Shown: positions 1 to 8,843, numbered from the stretch's first letter. The stretch: DNA of 64,000 bases from Paraburkholderia sp. BCC1885 (GCF_900996235.1 NZ_CAAJGM010000088.1:102450-166449), one strand, 5' to 3'. A program made the numbers and translations. The notes: generated by a model from the letters alone, not told the origin.

Positions 1-467
1 TTTTGTTTTCAGCCGGCGCGATGTTCGCAAGAGTTCGCAAGGTGCGCAATCCACGCCCGCTTAGGCAAACAGCCCCCTTTTATTGCCTCACCATTTCTTC
101 ACGCAATCCGCGTTTCGCGAAGCTAAAACAGCCAAACGTTTGCGCAAAAACGCGCAGAACTTACCGCTTAAGAAATCCTCTGCCAGGCCGACAATAGAGC
201 TATTAACCGGCCCGAGCCTTTGACCGACATTCGACCGCGCATCGGGCAAAACCTGGTTCAGGTCGAACGGGACCGCGCCGTAAACACGCACGTGACAGGC
301 ATCGATGGATGTCTGCCCGCTTGCGAACATCGAGTCTCTCCGGACAGGCGTCGCGATCATGGCGTCTTCCGGTGCGGATGGTTGAAGGGGAGCGCGCCTC
401 GCGCCGAAACAAAAACACCCAGCGTGAAGGTGCAGAAGTTTAAATCCGCGTTTGAAACGGAGATGCC
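1..467. other. Non-coding leader region upstream of motA
   Basis: No open frame here reads like a gene: the candidate frames are short, arginine/proline-rich and lack a ribosome binding site. The stretch is less GC-rich than the genes that follow. It holds the sigma28-like promoter listed separately (168-194) and a long untranslated leader of about 270 bases before motA. No flhC end or other flagellar gene is visible before motA in this window. Confidence 0.6.
168..194 (+). promoter_or_regulatory. Candidate sigma28 (FliA) promoter for motAB
   Basis: TTAAGAAA (168-175), an 11-base spacer, then GCCGACAA (187-194). The known flagellar class III consensus is TAAAGTTT-N11-GCCGATAA; the spacer length is exact and the -10 box differs at one base. 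It points at motA, the expected target. The start of transcription would be near 200, leaving a leader of about 267 bases. Confidence 0.6.
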
Positions 468-1337
468 ATGTTTGTTGCGATTGGTTGGGTACTGGTACTG
501 GGTTCGGTGATCGGGAGTTTCGTGGGCGTGGGCGGGCATCTGCCCGCGCTGGTCCAGCCGTTCGAACTCCTATGTATTTTTGGCGCAGCGATTGGGGCCT
601 TCGTGGTCAGCAATCCCGTCACCACCCTGAAGAAAACCATCAAGGCGCTGCCGACCTGTTTCAAAGGCGGCGGCTACACCAAAGAGAAATATCTCGAGCT
701 GATCGCACTGCTCTACGAGCTGCTGCAAAAGGCTCGCAAGGAAGGCGTGATGTCGCTCGAAGCCGATGTCGAGGCGCCCGAGCAGAGCGTGCTGTTCCAG
801 AAGTATTCGCACGTTCTCCTGGATCATCATCTGCTCGATTTTATCGTCGACTATCTGCGCATGATGTCGAGCGGCAATGTGAACGCGCTCGAAATGCAGG
901 ACCTGATGGACGAGGAGCTGGAAACGCATCATGCGGAGGCGTCTGTCGCCGCCAATGCAATCCAGAAAATGGCCGATGGCTTGCCGGCGTTCGGCATTGT
1001 CGCCGCGGTGATGGGCGTGGTGCATACGATGGGTTCGGTCGGCGCCGCACCCGCCGTGCTCGGCGAGATGATCGCCGGCGCGCTGGTGGGTACCTTCCTC
1101 GGCATTCTGCTGGCGTATGGCTTTGTGGGTCCGCTGGCGGATCTGCTCAACGCGAAGGGGCGCACCGCCGCCAAACCGTTTCAGTGTGTGAAGGCCGTAT
1201 TGCTTGCGTCGATGAGCGGCTATGCGCCGCCCGTTTCGGTGGAATTCGGCCGCAAGGTGCTCTTCACTGCCGACCGGCCGAGCTTCAAGGAACTCGACGA
1301 CGCGGTGCGCGCCACCAAATCGCCGAAGCCGGCCTGA
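468..1337 (+). CDS. motA: Flagellar motor stator protein MotA
   Basis: MotA forms, with MotB, the inner-membrane proton channel that drives flagellar rotation. The 289-residue length fits the family. Four membrane segments lie at roughly residues 2-22, 34-50, 172-190 and 202-222, with a large cytoplasmic loop between the second and third. Residues known from E. coli MotA are kept at the same numbers: Arg90 and Glu98, which contact FliG, and Pro173 and Pro222 of the channel. motB follows after 12 bases, so the two form an operon, probably read from the sigma28-like promoter at 168-194. A longer overlapping frame (452-1357) is rejected because it is arginine-rich and matches no family. Confidence 0.97.
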   Translation: MFVAIGWVLVLGSVIGSFVGVGGHLPALVQPFELLCIFGAAIGAFVVSNPVTTLKKTIKALPTCFKGGGYTKEKYLELIALLYELLQKARKEGVMSLEADVEAPEQSVLFQKYSHVLLDHHLLDFIVDYLRMMSSGNVNALEMQDLMDEELETHHAEASVAANAIQKMADGLPAFGIVAAVMGVVHTMGSVGAAPAVLGEMIAGALVGTFLGILLAYGFVGPLADLLNAKGRTAAKPFQCVKAVLLASMSGYAPPVSVEFGRKVLFTADRPSFKELDDAVRATKSPKPA

Positions 1338-1349
1338 CGGAGAACCAGC

Positions 1350-2321
1350 ATGGCTGAGAACCGCTCGCGTAACACCGCAGGGGAAGCCTCCGCGCCGATC
1401 GTCGTGCGTCGTCTGCGCAAGGGCGCGGCCCATGAGGCGCATCATGGCGGCGCCTGGAAAATTGCCTACGCCGACTTCGTCACCGCGATGATGGCGTTTT
1501 TCCTGCTGATGTGGCTGCTCGGCTCGACCTCGCAATACGACAAGGAAGGCATCGAGGATTATTTCAACACGCCGCTTTCGACCCTGCTAGGCGGCAAGGA
1601 AGGCACCGGCTCGGCGCGGCCGAGCGTGGTGCAGGGCGGCGGCCGCGACGTGTCGGACAGCCGGCCGGGCGTGGCGCACAAGAGCCAGGCCGAACCGGCT
1701 CAGGCGTCGGTCAATCCGCCGCCCATGGACACGCAGCGGCTGGCGCAGCTCAAGGCGAAGATCGGCGCGCTGATCGAGCAGAGCCCCACGTTACGGGCCT
1801 ATAAGCAACAGATCCGGGTCGCGATCACCGACGAGGGTTTGCGCATTGAGATCGTCGATTCGCTGAAGCGGCCGATGTTCGCCTCGGGCAGCTCGAAACT
1901 GGAAGACTACGCGGTGACGATCCTGCAGGAAATCGGCGCGTCGCTAAACGACGTCGACAATCGCGTTTCGATTGCCGGGCATACGGATGCCGTGCCTTAT
2001 TCGGGCGGCACCGCGGGCTATTCGAACTGGGAGCTTTCCAGCGATCGCGCCAATGCCGCGCGCCGCGCGCTGGTGGCAGGCGGTCTTCGCGAAGACAAGC
2101 TATTGCAGGTGCGCGGACTTGCCGATGTACTGCCGCTCGACAAAAATGTCGCGGACGAACCGACCAACCGCCGCATCAGCATTCTCGTGTTGAACAACGC
2201 GGCGGTGCAGGCATTTTTCCGCGATGGCGGACGTACTTCGGTGGACGATACGGCGGCGGCAAGCGGCGCGTTGCCGGATGCGATCAGGCTCGCGCCGGTG
2301 GAGAAACTCAACGCGCATTGA
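1350..2321 (+). CDS. motB: Flagellar motor stator protein MotB
   Basis: MotB anchors the stator to peptidoglycan and supplies the proton-binding aspartate. A cytoplasmic N-terminal segment with basic residues is followed by one membrane helix at about 39-58. It contains the ADFVTAMMAFFLLMW motif, and Asp42 is the counterpart of E. coli Asp32. A glycine- and proline-rich linker leads to an OmpA-like peptidoglycan-binding domain (about 155-280), with the AGHTDAVPY and NRRISILVL motifs. It lies 12 bases after motA. Downstream there is no cheY/cheA, unlike the common flagellar arrangement, so the pair is separated from the other chemotaxis genes or the operon is split. Confidence 0.96.
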   Translation: MAENRSRNTAGEASAPIVVRRLRKGAAHEAHHGGAWKIAYADFVTAMMAFFLLMWLLGSTSQYDKEGIEDYFNTPLSTLLGGKEGTGSARPSVVQGGGRDVSDSRPGVAHKSQAEPAQASVNPPPMDTQRLAQLKAKIGALIEQSPTLRAYKQQIRVAITDEGLRIEIVDSLKRPMFASGSSKLEDYAVTILQEIGASLNDVDNRVSIAGHTDAVPYSGGTAGYSNWELSSDRANAARRALVAGGLREDKLLQVRGLADVLPLDKNVADEPTNRRISILVLNNAAVQAFFRDGGRTSVDDTAAASGALPDAIRLAPVEKLNAH

Positions 2322-2407
2322 GGGTGGCGCGGCGACCGGGCCGCGCGTGTCCGCTTACGGGCGCACGCGGCCGCCTGAACGCGGTGGCCGCCGCTACTCA
2401 CACATGA

Positions 2408-2596
2408 CTACGCTTCGTGCCGCCCGGATTCCTCAGCACGGGTGGCACCTTCATCGGCCCGCGCGGCGCATACCGCGTCGGCAAAACGCTGCAATGACAG
2501 GAGCGAGCCGCTCACGCTGTGATAGGTTTCGCGGCCAATCTGGGCATCGAGCAGAATCTGCAAGCCTGCCGTTCTGGCAATTTCCATAATATCCAC
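2408..2596 (-). CDS. Small hypothetical protein (62 aa)
   Basis: The codons show a strong third-position G/C preference and a soluble, alpha-helix-like protein containing LQILLDAQIGRETYHSV. It looks like a real small gene, but I do not recognise the family. The start chosen is a GTG at 2596 because AAGGA lies five bases before it. Other possible starts are an ATG at 2587, three codons in, and one at 2647. It is convergent with motB and not obviously linked to motility. No function can be assigned. Confidence 0.55.
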   Translation of the reverse strand: MDIMEIARTAGLQILLDAQIGRETYHSVSGSLLSLQRFADAVCAARADEGATRAEESGRHEA

Positions 2597-2861
2597 GGCC
2601 GTCCTTCGGGTTATGCGGCGTGCACACTGCATGCCCGTTTCCTGCACGCGTCATTGATCACGAGTCGTGCTGGACAAACGGGGCTACGTATTGGAGGTGG
2701 CTTGATCGAAAGCCACGGAACCATCGTAGTGGAGCAAAATCCGTCGCGATGATGCGAACAGCAGCCAATAACCGAGGCAATTCAGGTGTTCGCCGCGACC
2801 CGCCGCGGCGAACCCCATTCAGGCCTGATCGTATCGTGGTCGGGCCGCGATCAAGCCATGA

Positions 2862-3587
2862 TCATGCCCACAGTTCCGACGTCTCGATGTTGCGCAGGTC
2901 GAACACAAGCACTTCGGCGTCGTGGCCCTGCGTGAACGTCAACACCTGTTCGTCGCGCACCCGCGCGCCGTCGCCTTCGCCGAGCGCCACCCCGTTCACC
3001 GTGACGTTGCCGCGCGCCACGTGAACATAGGCGTAGCGGTCAGCCGCCAGTTCTACCCGCGCGGTTTCGTCGCCATCCAGCAGCCCTGCGTAGACGCGCG
3101 TGTCCTGCTGCACGACCAGCGACTCGTCCGCACCATCCGGTGAAATCACGAGGCGCAGCTTGCCGCGCTTTTCCGCCGCGCCGAAGTGGCTCTGCTGATA
3201 ACGCGGCTGCGTGCCCTTGGCGGCGGGCGCAATCCATATCTGCAGGAAATGCACGGGCTCGGCCTCGGAGTGGTTGTATTCGCTGTGGGCGACGCCGGTG
3301 CCTGCACTCATCAACTGGATGTCGCCAGGCACGATCACCGAACCCGTCCCCATCGTGTCCTTGTGTTCCAGCGCGCCTTCCAGCACATACGAGAAAATTT
3401 CCATGTCGCGGTGCGGGTGCTTGCCGAAACCCTGTGCCGGGGCGACGCGGTCGTCGTTGATCACCAGCAGATCGGAAAAGCCGTTCTGCTTCGGGTCGTG
3501 ATAGTTCGCGAAGGAAAACGTATGACGCGAACTGAGCCAGCCGTGCTCCGCGCGGCCGCGTTGAGTGGCGTGTCTGATATCGAGCAT
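2862..3587 (-). CDS. Pirin family protein (YhaK-like)
   Basis: A 241-residue bicupin of the pirin family; bacterial members such as YhaK bind a metal, and some have quercetin 2,3-dioxygenase activity. The four metal ligands are visible: His57 and His59 in the KHPHRDME motif, and His101 and Glu103 in VAHSEYN. It is transcribed away from the LysR regulator at 3782, with a shared 194-base spacer holding a perfect 12-base palindrome. Control by that regulator is therefore likely. AAGGAG sits just upstream of the start codon. Substrate is unknown. Confidence 0.93.
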   Translation of the reverse strand: MLDIRHATQRGRAEHGWLSSRHTFSFANYHDPKQNGFSDLLVINDDRVAPAQGFGKHPHRDMEIFSYVLEGALEHKDTMGTGSVIVPGDIQLMSAGTGVAHSEYNHSEAEPVHFLQIWIAPAAKGTQPRYQQSHFGAAEKRGKLRLVISPDGADESLVVQQDTRVYAGLLDGDETARVELAADRYAYVHVARGNVTVNGVALGEGDGARVRDEQVLTFTQGHDAEVLVFDLRNIETSELWA

Positions 3588-3665
3588 GGTGTTTCTCCTT
3601 GGTTGTGCGATCCGGCGAGGGGTTGTCGTCCGCGATCCATGAACAGGAGTTTAGGTCAATCAATG

Positions 3666-3677
3666 TGATTATAATCA
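3666..3677. promoter_or_regulatory. Palindromic candidate operator between pirin and lysR-type genes
   Basis: TGATTATAATCA is a perfect 12-base palindrome inside an AT-rich patch, flanked by two further CAAT repeats. It lies 79 bases before the pirin start and 105 bases before the LysR-type gene. LysR regulators commonly bind dyads with a T-N11-A core in such divergent spacers. Assignment to this regulator is inference from position. Confidence 0.4.
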
Positions 3678-3781
3678 ATGCGAAATCGGAAACACTGTCA
3701 CTATGAGGTGGACAATGCAGCGCAAAGGCACAGGGGTAGACGATCTGGCGACGAGGCGGCCGCGCCGCAGGGAGGCTCGCC

Positions 3782-4708
3782 ATGCAACTCGATGACATGC
3801 GGATCTTCGTCGCCACCGTCGACGCACACAATTTCACCGCCGCGGCGAGCCGTCTGTCGCTGTCGAAGCAGTTCGTCAGCCGACGCGTCATGGCGCTGGA
3901 GGAGGCGCTTGGCGTGCGGCTTTTGATTCGCAATACGCGCAAGCTGGCTGTTACCGAACTCGGCCAGGAGTTCTACGAGCGGGCGCGGCGCATTCTCGGC
4001 GAGGTGGCGGAGGCGGAGCAGGCCATGTCGCTGCGCCGCGCGTCGCCGCATGGCCTGCTGCGGGTGAGCGCGCCGATGTCGTTCGGCATGGCGCATCTGT
4101 CGCCGCTGGTGGCGATGTTCCTGAAAAAGCACCCAGACGTGCGCTTCGATATGGAGCTAAGCGATCGCATCGTCGACGTGGTCGGCGAAGGTTTCGACAT
4201 GGCGATCCGTATCGGCACCCTGGCCGATTCGACGCTGATCGCGCAAAAGCTCGCCGAGGTGCGGATGGTGGCCTGCTGCAGCCCGCACTATCTGCGGCGG
4301 CGCGGCACGCCCACGGCGCCGGCCGATCTGAAGCGTCACGCCTGTCTGCCGTATGGCCACGGCGGCCCGGCCAATTGGGACTTCGTGGTGGACGGCGCGC
4401 ATCAGGCCGTGGAGGTTCACGGACCGCTGCGCGCGAACAATGGCGAGCTGATTCGCGATGCCGCTATCGCCGGGCTCGGCATTGCGCGGTTGCCGGATTT
4501 CATCGTCTCCGCCGCGCTCGAGGCGGGGACGCTCGTCACCGTGCTCGAGCCTTTTCTGCCAGGAGCGGCGGCGCTCTATGCCGTCTATCCGCAGCACCGT
4601 CAAAGCTCGACCACAATCCAGACGCTCACCGCGTTCCTGCGCGAACACCTTGCGGCCGCCTCCGCGCGCTGGTCGACGCCACGCGCCGCGCCGAAAAAAG
4701 CGCGATGA
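3782..4708 (+). CDS. LysR family transcriptional regulator
   Basis: A 308-residue DNA-binding regulator. The N-terminal winged helix-turn-helix (about 1-60) contains the FTAAASRLSLSKQFVSRRV core, followed by the periplasmic-binding-like effector domain. GGAGG sits six bases before the start. The gene is divergent from the pirin gene, and this layout usually means the regulator controls its neighbour and itself. The effector domain resembles the CrgA/AaeR-like subgroup, which often responds to aromatic compounds or quinones; that placement is from general appearance only. A short basic tail follows residue 290. Confidence 0.93.
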   Translation: MQLDDMRIFVATVDAHNFTAAASRLSLSKQFVSRRVMALEEALGVRLLIRNTRKLAVTELGQEFYERARRILGEVAEAEQAMSLRRASPHGLLRVSAPMSFGMAHLSPLVAMFLKKHPDVRFDMELSDRIVDVVGEGFDMAIRIGTLADSTLIAQKLAEVRMVACCSPHYLRRRGTPTAPADLKRHACLPYGHGGPANWDFVVDGAHQAVEVHGPLRANNGELIRDAAIAGLGIARLPDFIVSAALEAGTLVTVLEPFLPGAAALYAVYPQHRQSSTTIQTLTAFLREHLAAASARWSTPRAAPKKAR

Positions 4709-5030
4709 TCGTCACGGCCGGAATGGCTGTGCGTCCCCGAGGATGCCGACCAGCGATCAGGCCCGGATATTGCGATTGTCGAGCCTGCTACGGATCAGTC
4801 GTATGGAGAATAGGATCGCCGCCGACCGCGCTTCAGACGGAAGCGACACAAAAGCGACTCACGAATCCAGCCAGCGACTGACCAGCACGAAGAACCGCTG
4901 AAGAAATTACATGCCCAGGCATGTCTGCGTGGCAGCCTTTACAGCCTCGTGGCGATTCGGAAGACGGGCAATCAGCTTATTCGCGGCTAACGCGATCGGA
5001 GGATGGGTGTCGAACAGACGTATAAAGCAA
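4709..5030. other. Intergenic region before the MipA/OmpV gene
   Basis: No credible reading frame. The only structured element seen is a 16-base inverted repeat at 4909-4924, listed separately. An ATG within that repeat (4911) opens a longer frame for the next gene, but the extra 40 residues look neither conserved nor like a signal peptide. Confidence 0.5.
4909..4924. promoter_or_regulatory. Inverted repeat, candidate operator upstream of mipA-like gene
   Basis: ACATGCC-CA-GGCATGT: two perfect 7-base arms around a 2-base centre. It lies about 107 bases before the chosen start of the MipA/OmpV gene, a position suited to a repressor or activator site. The protein that would bind is unknown. 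It has no T-tract, so it is not a terminator. Confidence 0.35.
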
Positions 5031-5903
5031 ATGGTCCGTCGCCGTGACCGAAAAACAGCAGCCGTGACGCCTTGGCTGGCCGCCGCGGCGATCGCGGGTA
5101 CCGCTTTCATGCCGGCTCCGGCCCGCGCGCAAACGCCGGCGCCGCTACAGGAGTGGCAGTATTCCGCGGGGGTGCCGCTCGAAAAAATGATGGCGCCGAA
5201 TATTCCCACCTGGCAGGTTGCGGTGGGCGCAGCCGCGGCCTTCCAGCCGCGCTACGACGGCGCGGACCGCTACCACTTCGAAGGCGGTCCGAGCATCGAC
5301 ATCCGCTATAGCGATCTGTACTTCGCTTCGACGGGCGAAGGCTTCGGCGCCAATGTGGCGCAGGGGCAAAACTGGCGCATCAGTCTGGCGGTTGCGTATG
5401 ACTTGGGACGTCGCGGCCAGGACGACGACGAGCATCTGCACGGCCTCGGCGACATCAATCCCGCGCCCGAGCTCAAGCTGGCGGCCGACTACGTCGTGTC
5501 GCAAAGTTTTCCGCTGGTGCTGCGCGCCGATATCCGGCGCAGTTTTGGCGGCTCCAATGGCTGGATCGGCGACGTCGGCGCGTATCTGCCGCTGCCGGGC
5601 AGCTCGAAGACCTTCTTCTGGTTTGCCGGGCCGAGCCTGACCTTCGCGGATTCGAAGTATATGAATAGCTGGTTCGGTGTGAATGACACCCAGGCGGCCA
5701 ATTCCCAGTATTCGTACTATCACGCGAGCGCGGGGCTCAAGTCGGCGGGCTTTGGCGTCAGCGCGATCTGGTTTTTTCAGAAGCACTGGTTTGCCGCGTG
5801 TGATTTCGCGCTCGAACAGCTGGTTGGCAGTGCGGCGCGCAGTCCGATTACGCAGCGCTCGTCGAACGGCGTGCTGGATCTGTCGATCAACTACGAGTTT
5901 TGA
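5031..5903 (+). CDS. MipA/OmpV family outer-membrane protein
   Basis: The predicted product is a 290-residue outer-membrane barrel. The chosen start gives a basic N-terminus (MVRRRDRK), a hydrophobic stretch and an ARA-like cleavage site near residue 34, a good signal peptide. The mature part shows alternating aromatic and polar residues and the family-typical motifs QPRYDGADRYHFEGGP and DIRYSDLYFAS. It ends with the aromatic C-terminal residue (NYEF) expected of barrel proteins. MipA in E. coli is a scaffold linking MltA to PBP1B; other relatives are porin-like. The actual role here cannot be read from the sequence. Confidence 0.9.
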   Translation: MVRRRDRKTAAVTPWLAAAAIAGTAFMPAPARAQTPAPLQEWQYSAGVPLEKMMAPNIPTWQVAVGAAAAFQPRYDGADRYHFEGGPSIDIRYSDLYFASTGEGFGANVAQGQNWRISLAVAYDLGRRGQDDDEHLHGLGDINPAPELKLAADYVVSQSFPLVLRADIRRSFGGSNGWIGDVGAYLPLPGSSKTFFWFAGPSLTFADSKYMNSWFGVNDTQAANSQYSYYHASAGLKSAGFGVSAIWFFQKHWFAACDFALEQLVGSAARSPITQRSSNGVLDLSINYEF

Positions 5904-6071
5904 GGGCGCACGTGTAATTCGGCTTGTCTGAAACTCGTTTGCCTGAATCACGCGGGTCCCTGTGTGCGGGCATGGTAGCGAGTGGTCTGTACACGGTGAG
6001 GGCGCGAGCATCGTGCGGTGCCCGCGCCCGAGCGCGCCACGAACGTTACGCTACGTCACGTCTTGTGGAAT

Positions 6072-6554
6072 CTAGCAGACCGTGGTTGGTGCTTCGGCGA
6101 CAGCCTGTTTGTGTCCCGCGCGCAGCAGGCCTTCCACCATGCGGGTTTCTGCCCGGGCGATCATTTCGAGCGATGCAGCAGACAGCTGCGCATCCAGAAT
6201 CGAAAGCGCGGCGCACAGACGCAGATAGGCGTCCTCGCCGATGGTCCAGCCGCCGGCGTCATGCTCGGCGGCGTCCAACTCGACCATCGCGGCGTGCGCG
6301 CTTTCCACGTAATCTAGTCCGTCCGGTTCGAGTCCGAGACGGCAGAGTTCCTCCGACACCAGGAAATGCCGTCCCAGAGTCATGAACAGATCCCGCGAGC
6401 CGTGGCCGCGGCTAAACGCGTCGAGCGCCGTGTAGCATTGCAGGAGCATGGCCTGCGTCACGGGTTCGTGTGCGGCCCGGCTGAAAGTGAGGGCGCGCAG
6501 CAGGGGCGACATGGCCGGCTGGTTGCGCTTGCGGCTTGGCGATTTATTGGGCAT
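6072..6554 (-). CDS. Hypothetical protein (160 aa)
   Basis: The frame has good coding bias and reads as an all-alpha cytoplasmic protein with no signal peptide or membrane segment. It begins with a basic stretch (MPNKSPSRKRNQP), followed by helices rich in Ala, Leu and Glu. A conserved-looking core contains YTALDAFSRGHGS and LCAALSILDAQL. I do not recognise the family. A start at 6617 is also open, but the added residues look non-coding. It stands alone, and nothing nearby suggests a role. Confidence 0.6.
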   Translation of the reverse strand: MPNKSPSRKRNQPAMSPLLRALTFSRAAHEPVTQAMLLQCYTALDAFSRGHGSRDLFMTLGRHFLVSEELCRLGLEPDGLDYVESAHAAMVELDAAEHDAGGWTIGEDAYLRLCAALSILDAQLSAASLEMIARAETRMVEGLLRAGHKQAVAEAPTTVC

Positions 6555-6738
6555 GACGGTTTCAACCTCGTTCTGTAACGCTCGGCCCGCCAGCGACGCT
6601 CCTGGTATGCGGGGCATCGGCGGGATAAAAGCAAGCTCTCATATGCGTCCTGTGCTTATCATCGCAAGCGACAATTAAGATAGGCTTAAATTTCGGGGCG
6701 CTGAAAGAGTCTGTTACGAAAAGATGGCTGAGAGCCCG

Positions 6739-6769
6739 AAAAAAAGCCCCGTCCCGCTAGGGACAGGGC
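6739..6769 (-). terminator. Rho-independent terminator reading on the minus strand
   Basis: Arms GCCC-C-GTCCC (46-55 of the 6700s) and GGGAC-A-GGGC (60-69) pair with one mismatch around a 4-base GCTA loop. The run of seven A on the plus strand (6739-6745) becomes a U-tract on the minus-strand transcript. No recognised gene ends just upstream on that strand, so the transcript it ends is unknown. Confidence 0.75.
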
Positions 6770-6841
6770 CTGACAGGACGGAAGAGTCGCACAGGCGCGT
6801 GGAGCATGCCGACCTGTTCCCATCACAACAACGCTGTTGCA

Positions 6842-6875
6842 CTTCAAACTACCTGAAACTTTAAACTGCCTGAAA
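6842..6875. repeat. Two tandem 17-base repeats
   Basis: Units 6842-6858 and 6859-6875 are directly adjacent and match at 15 of 17 positions (core AAACTNCCTGAAA). They lie about 75 bases upstream, on the minus strand, of the orphan terminator at 6739-6769, so they may be part of the same non-coding transcript. Confidence 0.6.
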
Positions 6876-7567
6876 CGTGGTCCTTCACCTTCGCTTTGCT
6901 GCAAACCCCTGTTGCTTTTATTGCATGTGATGCTATGGCGCTTCGGTATTGCGGTATTGCAACTGCATGTTGCGGACTGCTGTGCTGATTACCATTTGCT
7001 GCTTGCTGCATAACGCTTGAATGGACTGCATCTCCTACGGCGGCTACCGGTACTGCTCTACGGACTGCTGGTGGTACGGTCAAACAACGCGGGGGAAGAC
7101 CGCGTATGGGCTCGGTGCTGCGTCGTGCCCATGGAAACCAGTGTAGGGATAAACCGGCGAAACCGATCCGGCGAAACGAGGGGATTTGGCCGTGCAGTTC
7201 GGCGAATTGCGTGCAGCGAGGGCATTGCCCGCGCGGCTGCGCGTGCGGGATTCTCCTGATATATACGTCCATATTTTCGCAATCGAGCCGTTCGAAATTT
7301 CTAGTTTCCGCTGGCTCGCTATTTAGTTAGGAAAACATATTAAATGGTGATGTGCTTGCGGAAATTCAGTAAAAGCTGCATGCGCACCGAACCGGTGCCG
7401 CAGCGCTCGATTTGGCGCATGACACAGGTGAGTTCGCCGCACAAGCATGCAGCCCTAAAACCGGTGATTGAGCAAAAGCCCGTAGTCAGGGCAGTTGACC
7501 GATTCGGCATAAAACTTGCCTTGTTATGCGCGAAGGTCAGGGAGAGGTGAAAAAACGGGAGGACATC

Positions 7568-7837
7568 ATGTTTGAGTCCGCACCTATTACGGCCAGCAAA
7601 GTGGTGGATGGGGAAACGGTTCGCGCCGAGTATCTGTGCGACACCGGGCGTCTGCGCATTATCGGCGGGCGCACCGTGCACGCCGAATGGTTTCCGCCGC
7701 ATTCGTGGTTTGCGATTGCGTCGATTTCCGGTCACAGTCGCTGGGGCACGCGTCCCGGCGAGGCCGACCTGTTGCTGTTGATCGATAACTTCATGGGCTA
7801 TTCGGGCAAAGATGCGTTCGCACTGATACGGCGCTAA
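7568..7837 (+). CDS. Small hypothetical protein (89 aa)
   Basis: Starts at an ATG preceded by GGGAGG with five bases of spacing, a strong ribosome binding site. The product has no signal peptide. It reads as a small globular, beta-rich protein with GRLRIIGGRTVHAEWFP and HSRWGTRPGEADLLLLID segments. The frame has good coding bias. An upstream ATG at 7526 would add 14 residues but has no binding site. The family is not recognised and the gene has no obvious partner. Confidence 0.65.
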   Translation: MFESAPITASKVVDGETVRAEYLCDTGRLRIIGGRTVHAEWFPPHSWFAIASISGHSRWGTRPGEADLLLLIDNFMGYSGKDAFALIRR

Positions 7838-8555
7838 CGCTGTGTCTCATTCGTGCCTAAAATCGGAAAGGACTGCAGCGGATAGACCCGCGAAATTCAG
7901 CGACAGCACATCAACAGCAACGACAGCAACCATTCGAAGTGCAGGGTGACGCATGCCGCCATCCTGAGTGGGCGATGGACGCAATGGCCTCGGGCGAGAC
8001 GCGGCTTTCGGATGCTCGCCATTGCCAGGCGGTGGACCGGAATGTTCGGCGAGAAGTTCTTCGCGGGCATCCCCCAACCCTGGAAATCGGGAGGCTGGCA
8101 GCCATGTTTACTTTTGTCGTGGTCGTTGCCGTCGCAGCATTCATCCCCTATGTCGCCGCGCCTGGAATCGAAAACGGCGTAAAGGCGGTTACTTCGCATC
8201 CGTCGGCGGATTCTGGCGTGGTCGATCCACTCCCTGCAAGCGAGAGAACCTTGGATGCTGCGAACCGGACCCGATCGTCGCGGATCGGCGGCTCAATCAT
8301 TGGCTGATTGGGTTTCGAAAAGATGGGCTATGCGTGATCCCGCGTGCCGTCTCGCGTGGTATGTCTCGGTGGTGCGCCTCTCGCAGATTCATAGTCAGGA
8401 GGCTGCCGCGATGCACTTCGGCCCCGGCGGCGATGGGCGCCTGGATGTTCGCCACGAGAGCATCGCTGGCGGTATGAAGGGGAGCCTGCTGAACCGCCAG
8501 GCGCTACGATCAGCGCTTGACGAAGCCCTGATACGACGCGCTGATGAACCAGCCG
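7838..8555. other. Intergenic stretch without clear genes
   Basis: Roughly 700 bases with only weak candidate frames. The best is an ATG at 8104 opening 67 codons with a hydrophobic start (MFTFVVVVAVAAFIPYVAAP), preceded by GGGAGG 12 bases away. Its downstream half has poor coding bias, so it is not called. The minus-strand operon from 9220 ends at 8556. Confidence 0.45.
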
Positions 8556-8843
8556 CTACCCGTGGCTATCGACCCAGGCCCGCGCCCAGGCGAGGCCGAC
8601 CAAACGTGCTTCCTCGTCGGTCTCGAAGATGCCGAGCACACCCGAGCCTTCCACGAGCTTGTTGCCGCGGGTGATGGTGCCGCTCGCCGCGTATCCGTCG
8701 CCCTGCACGATGGCGTGGCCCCAGATCGCGTAGCCCTGGTAAATTTCAGCTTCCATGTTTGTCTGCATGCCGGCCACAAAGCCATGAACCGCGCCACTGT
8801 CCCCTGACGGCGCCGCTGAGGGGCCGTCTGCTATTCGTATCAT
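8556..8843 (-). CDS. Small hypothetical protein, second gene of the SOS-box operon
   Basis: The body (EAEIYQGYAIWGHAIVQGDG, then TRGNKLVEGSGVLGIFE) looks like a compact beta-rich cytoplasmic protein with good codon bias. The stop codon of the upstream gene overlaps the ATG at 8843 in an ATGA arrangement, which argues for translational coupling and this start. Later ATGs at 8768 and 8756 would give 70- and 66-residue forms that begin just before the best-looking part, so the true N-terminus is uncertain. The family is not recognised. It would share the LexA-type box upstream of its partner. Confidence 0.65.
   Translation of the reverse strand: MIRIADGPSAAPSGDSGAVHGFVAGMQTNMEAEIYQGYAIWGHAIVQGDGYAASGTITRGNKLVEGSGVLGIFETDEEARLVGLAWARAWVDSHG

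Larger units (their letters stand above)
6555..7567. other. Gene-poor interval with orphan terminator and short repeats
   Basis: About 1 kb without a convincing protein gene. Base composition is lower in GC than its surroundings, and short tandem repeats occur (17-base units at 6842-6875; CGGTATTG twice near 6944). A strong minus-strand intrinsic terminator lies at 6739-6769. A 41-codon frame at 7021 encodes a Cys/Tyr/Trp-rich peptide but has no ribosome binding site. The layout suggests a small RNA on the minus strand or decayed DNA. Confidence 0.5.

Noticed and set aside
7021..7146. 41-codon Cys/Tyr/Trp-rich peptide (starts MDCISYGGYRYC)
   Set aside because: Eye-catching composition, but a stop codon directly precedes the ATG, there is no ribosome binding site, and the DNA is a low-complexity CTG/TAC-rich patch.
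8104..8307. 67-codon frame with a hydrophobic start
   Set aside because: The first part could be a membrane segment, but the second half has poor codon bias and the GGGAGG is too far from the start.
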